A DNA stretch of 20,146 bases, from assembly GCA_050740975.1 (NCBI GenBank), contig JBOIEE010000238.1, positions 1-20,146 on the forward strand, written 5' to 3'. Shown here piece after piece: positions 7,676 to 14,175 of the stretch. How positions within the stretch are numbered: the first letter of the stretch is position 1; the number at the start of each line of letters is the position of its first letter. Position numbers and translations under genes: made by a program. The notes beneath the pieces were generated by a model. The model saw only the letters and a program-made list of their open reading frames with translations. It made no database searches and was not told the origin of the DNA. This stretch comes from JBOHHR01 sp050740975 (GTDB lineage Bacteria; Pseudomonadota; Gammaproteobacteria; JBOHHR01).

Positions 7676-8395
7676 CTAACGAGGACGCGCTCGTAGAACA
7701 AAGTTTACGGCGGACGACGCTGCTTGGTCCTCCTCGTGCGCTGCCTGGCGCAACCTGGATGAAGGGTAATCGCTCCGAGACAACGCTAAGGGATAATCGG
7801 TGATTTTTTCTTCCCCCGCCTTGCCCAGGACAAACACAACTCCGGCCCACTCATCCAAAAAACGCTCTATGCTCATGCGCAGATTGCCGCGTCCCGGATC
7901 GGCCAAATAGACACGATCCCCAGCCACTCCCCGAAGCACGGCGAAATGATGGTAGCCAAACGGTTGCAGGTGAACGATCACAGGAGCCAGGAGCTGTGGA
8001 AGTTGGTCAACAGTCAGCTTAAAGCCCGCCGCCCGATAACCCTTCTGTTGCGCCACAACCTTGAGATCCAGGAGGGAAAACCCAATCCGTGTCTTGCGTG
8101 CTTGCTCCTCTTCGGTCATCGTTTCAAGCCGGGTGTTAAGCAGGTCTAGGATCTCCTTTTCTGAGGTATTCTCCCCATAATAATAAACCATGAGAGTAGC
8201 CAAGGCCGCTGCGCCGCAGGAGTAGTCCAGTTGCTGCTTAACGACATATTGGTCGCGGAGATCCTTCAGGGTATGACGCTTCGTCACCTTGGCGCTGGTG
8301 GGAACACTCCAGGCGCCCTCTTCGGCCACAGTCACGCCATTTATAACAGGCTGCAGGATCAGTACACACCCGAGAAATCGCCCTACCGTTATCAT
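7676..8395 (-). CDS. Stand-alone exported C39-family cysteine peptidase (FapD-like)
   Basis: The 239-residue protein has a hydrophobic N-terminus (about 4-22) acting as a signal peptide or anchor, then a peptidase C39 domain. Visible active-site elements are the oxyanion-hole Gln (54 or 55) and Cys60 in QQLDYSCGAAALATLM, His150 in GYHHFAVLRG, and Asp166 in YLADPGRG. In bacteriocin exporters this domain is fused to an ABC transporter and cuts after Gly-Gly on the cytosolic side. Here there is no transporter, and the signal peptide places the enzyme in the periplasm, as proposed for FapD. The neighbouring small proteins carry Gly-Gly leaders that remain after Sec cleavage, making them the obvious substrates. 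The tail after about 195 is outside the core domain. The ribosome site (GGTGGG) is weak. Confidence 0.9.
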   Translation of the reverse strand: MITVGRFLGCVLILQPVINGVTVAEEGAWSVPTSAKVTKRHTLKDLRDQYVVKQQLDYSCGAAALATLMVYYYGENTSEKEILDLLNTRLETMTEEEQARKTRIGFSLLDLKVVAQQKGYRAAGFKLTVDQLPQLLAPVIVHLQPFGYHHFAVLRGVAGDRVYLADPGRGNLRMSIERFLDEWAGVVFVLGKAGEEKITDYPLALSRSDYPSSRLRQAAHEEDQAASSAVNFVLRARPR

Positions 8396-8873
8396 ACGCT
8401 ACCCACCATTCCCGCCCGTTGGCGCCCTCTACGCGGCTATCACTGCCTTTCGGGACAAGGAGACGGCGCAACAGAAATACTAAACGGGCTCAAGGAGGCG
8501 GCACGTCCTTTCGCGCCCGGACAAGGTAACGATACTGGTTAGTGCTGGCGAGACCGCGTCCGCCGTTCGCTCGTTGAATACGGGTACAGAGTCCTAGAAA
8601 TCCGAGCGCCGCTGGCCTAAACCCTACCACCGCCAGCGCCGACTACCCCCTTATTCCTTACCGTAGCAATGAGCAGGCTTGCCTATCCTGCCCTAGCCTC
8701 CACCTACGTCATGGGGGCACCGACCCGGTCCATGATAGTGATGAGGGCTCTCCGCGAACGGGGCAGACCCCACCCCGGCGGGCAAATGGCCGGTGAGAGT
8801 ACCGGCCACCAACCCGCCGGGCGCATCGGCCCATCGGGGACATTACCTCATCCTGATGAGCCCAAACGTCAAC
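8396..8873. other. Intercistronic region between copy B of the small gene and the C39 gene
   Basis: This 478-base stretch has no convincing gene. Its right part (8741-8873) belongs to the duplicated unit and contains a strong hairpin (8774-8821). The left part (8396-8740) has only short out-of-frame ORFs. A CGCTGGC/GCCAGCG inverted pair lies around 8608-8638. No clear second promoter for the C39 gene was recognised. Confidence 0.6.
8774..8821 (-). promoter_or_regulatory. Strong two-tier RNA hairpin downstream of small gene copy B
   Basis: The outer stem is CCCGGCGGG (8774-8782) with CCCGCCGGG (8813-8821), 9 perfect pairs. After a 4/4 internal loop, the inner stem is TGGCCGGT (8787-8794) with ACCGGCCA (8801-8808), 8 perfect pairs around a 6-base loop. 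It lies about 50 bases past the stop codon on the minus strand. There is no following U-run, so a stabilising or attenuating 3' structure fits better than an intrinsic terminator. Such a hairpin could let the substrate gene be expressed above the downstream C39 and barrel genes. Confidence 0.7.
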
Positions 8874-9194
8874 TCAGAACCCTACAACCTGCAGGAACTG
8901 CGCGGCTGTTACAGGCGCCTGATTGAAAACCGCAAAATTAGCGAATGTACCTGATAATGAGGGGAGAGCGGCGCACAGGGCAACCCCTATGTTATCTACC
9001 AAGCCACCCGCGGCAGCGCCTGTGCCAGCGACACATGCCGCCCCCCCTTCCGTGGCGGCCAACACACCGTCTTGGAGGGGAGCGGGGGTAGCTCCTTGTA
9101 ATCCGGCGAGGGCATGGAAATCCGCCGCCATAGCGGGGGCCGACAGGGCAACGGCCAACGTACTACCTAATAACGCGGTTTTGATTTTTCTCAT
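8874..9194 (-). CDS. Small exported Ala/Gly-rich protein with double-glycine-type second leader (copy B)
   Basis: The start is ATG 9194, not the in-frame ATG at 9212: AGGAG (9202-9206) lies 7 bases upstream and the N-terminus then aligns with copy A (MRKIKTALLG against MIKIKNTFLG). The 106-residue protein has a signal peptide (1-23, PAMA then ADFHAL), a leader-like segment APLQDGVLAATEGG ending at Gly50-Gly51, and a 55-residue Ala/Gly-rich core with Cys54 and Cys74 and the near-terminal AQFLQV. The two cysteines are 20 residues apart, as in copy A. About 43 of the first 55 aligned positions match copy A, but the core is largely diverged, a pattern typical of leader-processed secreted peptides. 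It is the first gene of the locus in transcription order. Its function is unknown; bacteriocin-like, amyloid-like and surface-structural roles are all possible. Confidence 0.8.
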   Translation of the reverse strand: MRKIKTALLGSTLAVALSAPAMAADFHALAGLQGATPAPLQDGVLAATEGGAACVAGTGAAAGGLVDNIGVALCAALPSLSGTFANFAVFNQAPVTAAQFLQVVGF

Positions 9195-9223
9195 TGCACT
9201 TCTCCTAATCAATGCCGAATTGG

Positions 9224-9898
9224 GGCGGGTATGACACCCGCTCCTCCCATCGGCGCCTTGTACGAATTATAAAGAGGAAGGTGAAGTCTATTCTCCCCAC
9301 CCCTTTGTTTTTCTTCCACGTTCCACGCAACGTTAGTCGCAACCTGAAACGCTGGTCGGAATGTACCGTATCCCGGAATCGCACGCAATAGTTTGTAGCG
9401 AAATTTCATAAACTACCAAGGCCCTAGCGGCAGATCAGGCTCAGTTAATAAACAGGCATTAAACGTTCCAGTGGAGACTTTTTATGCAGTGGTGCAACAT
9501 TTGTCGCTTTTTAAGGGCCATTTGGGGAGCTAATTCGTTAGCCCTGCGAAAAATGTATCACTGGTAAAGCGTTTTATTCGAAAGCGGCGGCCACCAAGCC
9601 GACCACAATAACAGCGAAGGGTTTATTTCCCGCGGCTGTCAGTGGGTGAGGATAGGGTGCCTGCAGCGGGACTTATTCCAGGAGCGCTGCGTGTTATTGG
9701 TGCCTGGATGGCATTACAGAGGGCACGCCGAAATGTCACCGCGATCCGCAGCCCGTTGTACTGCGTGATCGAGCCCTTGCTTGACAGAGATCGATCTCCT
9801 CTGCCAGGTTGCTCGAGGCGGGAACCAGCATGTTCTTCTGCTGGAGGATCTCGGCCCTAAAGCTCAAGGCTCAGCGGAAAGGGAGTTGTTGGTGCGTT
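9224..9898. other. Long gene-free region between the Slam-like operon and the small-protein locus
   Basis: This 675-base stretch has no recognisable gene. It holds the candidate -10 box at 9266-9271, a GCTAA-TTCG-TTAGC hairpin (9529-9542), and a 12-base perfect palindrome GAGATCGATCTC (9787-9798). A short plus-strand open frame crosses 9781-9900 and continues into the repeat array, but resembles nothing known. The region probably holds the promoter of the small-protein locus and the end of the upstream operon. Confidence 0.55.
9266..9271 (-). promoter_or_regulatory. Candidate -10 box for small gene copy B
   Basis: A perfect TATAAT on the minus strand (9266-9271) would start transcription about 65 bases before the ATG at 9194. 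No good -35 box is found 16-18 bases upstream, so an activator may be needed or the box may be chance. It is the strongest -10 candidate I noticed near this gene. Confidence 0.4.
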
Positions 9899-11167
9899 TC
9901 AAGGAAGAGGTTTCGGCGGTGGCGACTCGGTCAGCGGCTCCGGCGGCGGCGCTTCCGCCAGCGGCTCCGGGGGTGGTGCTTCCGTCAGCGGCTCCGGGGG
10001 TGGTGCTTCCGTCAGCGGTTCCCGGGGTGGTGCTTCCGTCAGCGGTTCCGGAGGTGGTGCTTCCGTCAGCGGCTCCGGGGGTGGTGCTTCCGTCAGCGGC
10101 TCCGGAGGTGGTGCTTCCGTCAGCGGCTCCGGGGGTGGTGCTTCCGTCAGCGGCTCCGGGAGTGGCGACTCCGCCAGCGGCTCCGGTGGCGGCGACTCCG
10201 TCAGCGGTTCCGGGAGTGGTGCTTCCGTCAGCGGTTCCGGGGGTGGTGCTTCCGTCAGCGGTTCCGGGAGTGGTGCTTCCGCCAGCGGTTCCGGGGGTGG
10301 TGCTTCCGTCAGCGGTTCCGGGAGTGGCGACTCCGCCAGCGGCTCCGGTGGCGGCGACTCCGTCAGCGGTTCCGGGGGTGGCGACTCCGCCTGCGGTTCG
10401 GTAGTGACTCCGTCAGCGGCAGCTTCCTTAGGGCTCGCTACTGCAGGACCCTCCCCTCCCGAGCTATCTTTCGGCGCAGCTTCAGAGCCATCGCCGAGCA
10501 CATTATTAGGACCTGCTGCTGCAGCATCCTTTCCTCCTCCTGCGGAGCCTTTCGGGCTATCTTTCGGGGCGGCTTTGGGGCCATTCTCAAGGCCCGCTCC
10601 TGGTTCTTCGGAGTCTCCGGAACTGCTTCCCGCTGGAACAGGAGTCAGATTCGTCTGCGGCGTCTGTTTAATGCTCGCTTCCGCAACATCCGCAGCTTGC
10701 TCTTGGAGCAGGGGAGCGGTATCGCGAAACTGCACCGCTATTGCAAATTGGGGATCGAGCTCTGCCGCTCGCTGGAAGCCCGCATGAGCCTCCACGTAGC
10801 GCCCCTGATCGAGCCAATCCAAACCTTGTGAAAAGGCGAGGAACGCATCCAGATTGGTGGTCTGGGGCTGGTCTATAGCCGCCTTAATCACCGGGGACAA
10901 CTTATCGGGATCGAGACCCACTTGCCACAATATTTCGTAGACCAGCTCTTTTTGCAGGCTAAAGATGTCCTCCAAAGTCCCACGTTCGGTCGTGGCGCCT
11001 AATTCCTCAGCGTCGCTGGTCAGCGTGGCCGCGCTGATATTGATATCGAGCTCCGCGTCTTGACCCCCAAAGGCGACCGAGCCAAACCCTAAGCCCAGCC
11101 CCGCGACCAGAGCACTAAACCAAGTTTTGCCATCCGCCCGAAATCTACTCTTGCTTCGACTCCTCAT
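9899..11167 (-). CDS. TPR protein with long Pro/Glu repeat tail; C-terminal half of a CsgG-type protein
   Basis: This 422-residue ORF starts at ATG 11167 after GGAGGGGG (11172-11179). A hydrophobic stretch (15-34) could be a signal peptide or membrane segment. Residues about 37-87 (AELDINISAATLT, then TLEDIFSLQKELVYEIL) match the second half of CsgG-like domains. One TPR follows (about 107-146, FLAFSQGLDWLDQGRYVEA), then a Ser/Gly/Ala-rich low-complexity linker (176-260) and 18 copies of a nine-residue E-S/A-P-P-P-E-P-L-T unit to the end. The upstream gene stops inside the first half of the same kind of domain, overlapping by 23 bases, so the pair may be a split or frameshifted single gene. 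The Pro/Glu tail recalls periplasm-spanning regions such as that of TonB. Confidence 0.7.
   Translation of the reverse strand: MRSRSKSRFRADGKTWFSALVAGLGLGFGSVAFGGQDAELDINISAATLTSDAEELGATTERGTLEDIFSLQKELVYEILWQVGLDPDKLSPVIKAAIDQPQTTNLDAFLAFSQGLDWLDQGRYVEAHAGFQRAAELDPQFAIAVQFRDTAPLLQEQAADVAEASIKQTPQTNLTPVPAGSSSGDSEEPGAGLENGPKAAPKDSPKGSAGGGKDAAAAGPNNVLGDGSEAAPKDSSGGEGPAVASPKEAAADGVTTEPQAESPPPEPLTESPPPEPLAESPLPEPLTEAPPPEPLAEAPLPEPLTEAPPPEPLTEAPLPEPLTESPPPEPLAESPLPEPLTEAPPPEPLTEAPPPEPLTEAPPPEPLTEAPPPEPLTEAPPREPLTEAPPPEPLTEAPPPEPLAEAPPPEPLTESPPPKPLP
9902..10387 (-). repeat. 27-base coding tandem repeat, 18 units
   Basis: Eighteen in-frame 27-base units (486 bases) encode E-S/A-P-P/L-P-E-P-L-T/A. 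Units differ by a few bases, mainly switching Ser/Ala, Pro/Leu and Thr/Ala; one has Arg in place of Pro and the last has Lys in place of Glu. Some variants recur in blocks, suggesting unequal exchange or slippage of more than one unit at a time. Confidence 0.95.
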
Positions 11168-12425
11168 GTAACCCCCTCCGCGACTCCACAGCGTAGTCCC
11201 CGATGACGATCTTCTCCGCCCGCAAAAGCCGGGCGGCGCGTACTGCTTTGTCCTTTGATACGAGACCGCTCTCGGATAGCTTGATCTCGTCGAGCAATCT
11301 CTGGATGCGTTCGCGTTCCAGCACTTTGATGCCGGGTATTTTTGCGATATCGCTTATCACCATAGCCGTTAGGCCTTTTCCAATCGCGCGGTACCTCGCG
11401 TCACCTTTATTGACAAAAGGATGCACGGCGATGCTGTTGGGCTCCGGTGGCGAGCGACTGAGTTTGTTTTCGTTGGCGAGCGCGTATTGGACCTCTTCAT
11501 GGATCCGCTGATTGATCAGAGTGGTCAGATGCCGCGACACTCCTTTTTTTCTGGCTCCCTGTGGATCGATATCCATGTATTTTCGCCATTGGCTAATGGC
11601 CTTGGGCAGATCTCCCCTATCCAGGCAAATCGCACCCAAATGGTATGCAGCGGAGCCATTGTAAGGAAATGCCGCCTGAAGCTGGGAGAATATTCTCCGA
11701 GCCGCCCCGAGGTCGTTGTTTCGAAACAACTTGACGCCTGCTTTTTCAACCCAAAGCTCAGGGCTGATCCAGCGGCTTAAGCGAGCCTCCAGGCCTCGCG
11801 CTATGCCAGCAATGTGTTCGCCCTGCAAAACAGACTTAATCTTTTGCCCGGCCTTGATATCCCTTGCAAGCCCATCGCGACGCCAGCGGCCGGCACTCTC
11901 AAATGCGACGACCTCGACCTCTTCTCTACGAGCAAACAGATAGCCCTTGCCCGCAGGCAGAGTCAGTACCCCACGGGTTGTTCTGACGAAAAGGAGGGGA
12001 TCACGCGCCCCTATCGTGGGCATTGCATAGGCGATGATGTGCCCTTGCCGGAGATCAACAACGTAATCGCTATTGTGGCGATTAACGCCGAGCAACGTGC
12101 TGGGACCAAGATGGATAACGTCCCCGTCAGCAAGCACGATGCGAGCGCGGCTGTCCGCATCCGCAGTCGTTTGAACCAAGCTCCCGGGCCGCAGGAGCAC
12201 ACGAGAGCGCGCGGCGAAAGGCGTTCGGTGCTTAGGCAAGTAAAGGGTTACCTTGCCGCTCACAAGCTCGATGACACCGATTTTGTCCTGCAGCGGAGCC
12301 TGATGATCAGAGATCACATTCTCTTCCAATTCTTGCTGCGGCCCTGCGTAAGCGCACGCGGCGATCGCGAATAAGGCGAGAATAGCGCTCAAGGTCTGCG
12401 CCACCGAAATACTTAAGTTTTTCAT
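11145..12425 (-). CDS. Exported FecR-domain / TPR protein with N-terminal half of a CsgG-like domain
   Basis: The 426-residue protein has a signal peptide (about 1-27, ending ACAYA). A FecR-like beta domain follows (about 48-200; IGVIELVSGKVTLYLP, then VLLRPGSLVQTTADADSRAR and VIHLGPST). TPR-like helices lie at about 226-290 (AAYHLGAICLDRGDLPKAIS). From about 330 a CsgG-like domain begins (SIAVHPFVNKGD, GIKVLERERIQRLLDE, ARLLRAEKIVIGDYAVES) and stops abruptly at SRRGLHEESKQE, where intact relatives continue with RIDARLVD-like strands. The continuation lies in the next, overlapping gene in another frame. FecR-TPR-CsgG proteins are known from many Gram-negative genomes but their role is poorly defined; periplasmic binding of glycan or an assembly role is plausible. 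It starts 20 bases after the Slam-like gene, in one operon. Confidence 0.8.
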   Translation of the reverse strand: MKNLSISVAQTLSAILALFAIAACAYAGPQQELEENVISDHQAPLQDKIGVIELVSGKVTLYLPKHRTPFAARSRVLLRPGSLVQTTADADSRARIVLADGDVIHLGPSTLLGVNRHNSDYVVDLRQGHIIAYAMPTIGARDPLLFVRTTRGVLTLPAGKGYLFARREEVEVVAFESAGRWRRDGLARDIKAGQKIKSVLQGEHIAGIARGLEARLSRWISPELWVEKAGVKLFRNNDLGAARRIFSQLQAAFPYNGSAAYHLGAICLDRGDLPKAISQWRKYMDIDPQGARKKGVSRHLTTLINQRIHEEVQYALANENKLSRSPPEPNSIAVHPFVNKGDARYRAIGKGLTAMVISDIAKIPGIKVLERERIQRLLDEIKLSESGLVSKDKAVRAARLLRAEKIVIGDYAVESRRGLHEESKQE

Positions 12426-12445
12426 CGTCCGTAAGCTCGTTAACG

Positions 12446-13867
12446 CTAGAAGTTGAAGTTAACGCCAAAATTGATGCCGGCTAGGAGCTTATCATAATCG
12501 TACAGCGGCACATTCGAATCGTTACGAATATAAGACAACGAAGCGGACACAAAGTAATTCCGATAGAAGGTCTGGCTGAGCGAGAGCACGGCCGTATAAC
12601 GGTGCTCCTTGCGGTCACCCAATGACTCGAAACTCGAAGCTGGGGCATCGTAATCCCGGTCCAAATAACGCAGATAAACGTTTGCTTCTGTCCCTCTTTT
12701 CCACCGCGCAACATAGGAAGGGCCGATCGACCAGTCGCTATAAGAAAAGCGCTCGGCGTTGGCATCGCGCGAGGCATACGCGCCAATGAGTGAGACGAAA
12801 TGATCCGCGCCAACCGCGGTAAATCGATAATTGGGTCCAAAGCTACCGATATGGGTGACATTGCTCTGCTCATCGTCTGCGTCGTCGACGAATTCTTCGT
12901 CTTCATAGCGGTAGCCGACGGTGAGACGCAGATCCCGCTTTAGGTAATACTCAGCGCTCGGCGCCACATAAAACGCATGGGATAAATCCTCGTTGGAAAA
13001 CCTCCTGTCGATGAATCCCGCAGGTAGCCGAACGCGAAGCTCCCGCCTGCCGTATTCCAAGGCGCTGCGAGCGTCGATCTGGGTATAGTTAAACTCGCTG
13101 TTGGCGGAACCGGGATATTCATGGTGCAAGAAAAATACATCCCCTCGCCACGCAAACGCATCTTTTTTGCCGAAATCATAAAAAAGATCGGCAAAAGCGT
13201 CGAAGTCGATGAACCAACCGTCTAAGCGTTCCCCTGTGCTTAAGACCCTTCCGTCGTCACGGTTGATGATGGAATCGGTGGGAGCGACGTTGATGTTATC
13301 GTCAAACTGCGGGCCGATGGAAGCACGCAAGGCGACCGCTACTCGCTTGTCTGCGCGTTCGATATGCGTCACCACTTGCTCGATTTGCCGGCGCAAGTCC
13401 GCAGTAGGCTCGCCTTCCAAAGCCTTTCTTAATTCTGCGTCCGCAGCAGCCCGATCACCCTTCTGCAAATAGGCCAGCGCCAGTTCCAAGCGCACGGAGG
13501 TACGCGTCGGATCGCGTTCCAGGATGCTGCGGAATTTCTCGACAGCCAAGTCCGGCTGGCCGACTTTAGCGGCCGTGCGGGCCAACCAGTAGAAAATGTC
13601 TATCGTCCCCGCCTGCTGGGCGATCTCTTGGAATAGCGGTAAGGCAAGCCGATACGATTGGTCGTAGTACAGAGCCATGGCTTGGCGCAGCTTGGCGTTC
13701 AGCTCTGCGATTTCCCGCGGGGAAAGCTTTTTGAGATCGCCGCTTTCGATCGCTGTCGGCGAAGGCGCAAGAACTCCTGAGTCCTCTGCACCAACCCAGC
13801 CAAAATTCAGCAGCGCCAAAAGGCCGAGGATGCTGTTTATGCGAACTGATGACCGACTTATTCCCAT
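12446..13867 (-). CDS. TPR plus outer-membrane beta-barrel protein (Slam/DUF560-like)
   Basis: The 473-residue protein has a signal peptide (about 1-27), a periplasmic TPR-like region (about 50-170; LELALAYLQKGDRAAADAEL), then a barrel from about 176 to the last residue, Phe473, as expected for the outer-membrane assembly signal. The junction VALRASIGPQFDDNINVAP matches the start of the barrel in DUF560 proteins (the DxNVN-like motif). Total length fits Slam, the surface lipoprotein assembly modulator, which moves lipoproteins or secreted partners across the outer membrane. It is the first gene of a three-gene operon with the FecR-TPR-CsgG pair. No obvious lipoprotein client is next to it, so its cargo is unknown and it may be a more distant DUF560 relative. 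AGGAG lies just upstream of ATG 13867. Confidence 0.75.
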   Translation of the reverse strand: MGISRSSVRINSILGLLALLNFGWVGAEDSGVLAPSPTAIESGDLKKLSPREIAELNAKLRQAMALYYDQSYRLALPLFQEIAQQAGTIDIFYWLARTAAKVGQPDLAVEKFRSILERDPTRTSVRLELALAYLQKGDRAAADAELRKALEGEPTADLRRQIEQVVTHIERADKRVAVALRASIGPQFDDNINVAPTDSIINRDDGRVLSTGERLDGWFIDFDAFADLFYDFGKKDAFAWRGDVFFLHHEYPGSANSEFNYTQIDARSALEYGRRELRVRLPAGFIDRRFSNEDLSHAFYVAPSAEYYLKRDLRLTVGYRYEDEEFVDDADDEQSNVTHIGSFGPNYRFTAVGADHFVSLIGAYASRDANAERFSYSDWSIGPSYVARWKRGTEANVYLRYLDRDYDAPASSFESLGDRKEHRYTAVLSLSQTFYRNYFVSASLSYIRNDSNVPLYDYDKLLAGINFGVNFNF

Positions 13868-13891
13868 TGACTCCTTCTAGGTCATCCCAAG

Positions 13892-13914
13892 GCGGGTAGT
13901 ACCCGCGCATTGTA
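13892..13914 (-). promoter_or_regulatory. Candidate -10 box with overlapping palindrome upstream of the Slam-like gene
   Basis: TACAAT on the minus strand (13909-13914) is a good -10 box; a recognisable -35 is lacking. Just downstream, over the predicted start, is a perfect odd palindrome GCGGGTA-G-TACCCGC (13892-13906). The layout suggests a repressor site controlling the three-gene operon, or a leader hairpin. Confidence 0.4.
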
Positions 13915-14175
13915 TGCCATAAGGAGGCCCTGTTCTACAATCCCAACGATGCCGATCGCGCGTTCGGACATTGTTGTAATCACGTAGGCCCGAACTCTCG
14001 AGGCATTGGTGTAGAATCGCTATTCTGCTTTGGCCATTTGCCTCCAGCTGCTGGCGCCGCAATGGTAACGGCAGCGCGGTTGAGCAACCTATTGGTAGGT
14101 ACTTCGGTCACGGCGACTCGCTGCGGCGGCGCTTAGCCATCGTAGCTTGGCATAGCTCTGCGACAAGAAGAAAAC
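13915..14175. other. Divergent intergenic region between the Slam-like and aminotransferase operons
   Basis: The full divergent gap is 308 bases (13868-14175). This part holds no gene. A TAGAAT (14012-14017) on the plus strand is a possible -10 box for the sugar operon, but has no matching -35. A short AGAAT/ATTCT inverted repeat overlaps it. Confidence 0.5.

Larger units (their letters stand above)
8741..9223 (-). repeat. Segmental duplication, copy B (small exported protein gene plus flanks)
   Basis: This copy matches 5477-5964 in the same orientation, with about the same length (483 versus 488 bases). Upstream, both copies have CAATGCC followed by a TTGG block on the plus strand. Downstream, both have the ATGAGGG...CTCTCC block and the shared 16-mer at 8835-8850. 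The homology runs past the coding region on both sides, so a whole transcription unit was copied. Confidence 0.8.

Noticed and set aside
7676..8395. ABC-type bacteriocin exporter
   Set aside because: The protein ends shortly after the C39 domain and has no transporter or ATPase domains.
9902..10387. CRISPR-like regular repeats
   Set aside because: Units are contiguous 27-base coding repeats with no unique spacers.
9781..10831. Long plus-strand open frames across the repeat array (Pro/Val/Ala-rich and Arg-rich)
   Set aside because: They are the antisense of the 27-base tandem repeat, which keeps several frames open. The minus-strand frame has a ribosome site and CsgG/TPR homology.
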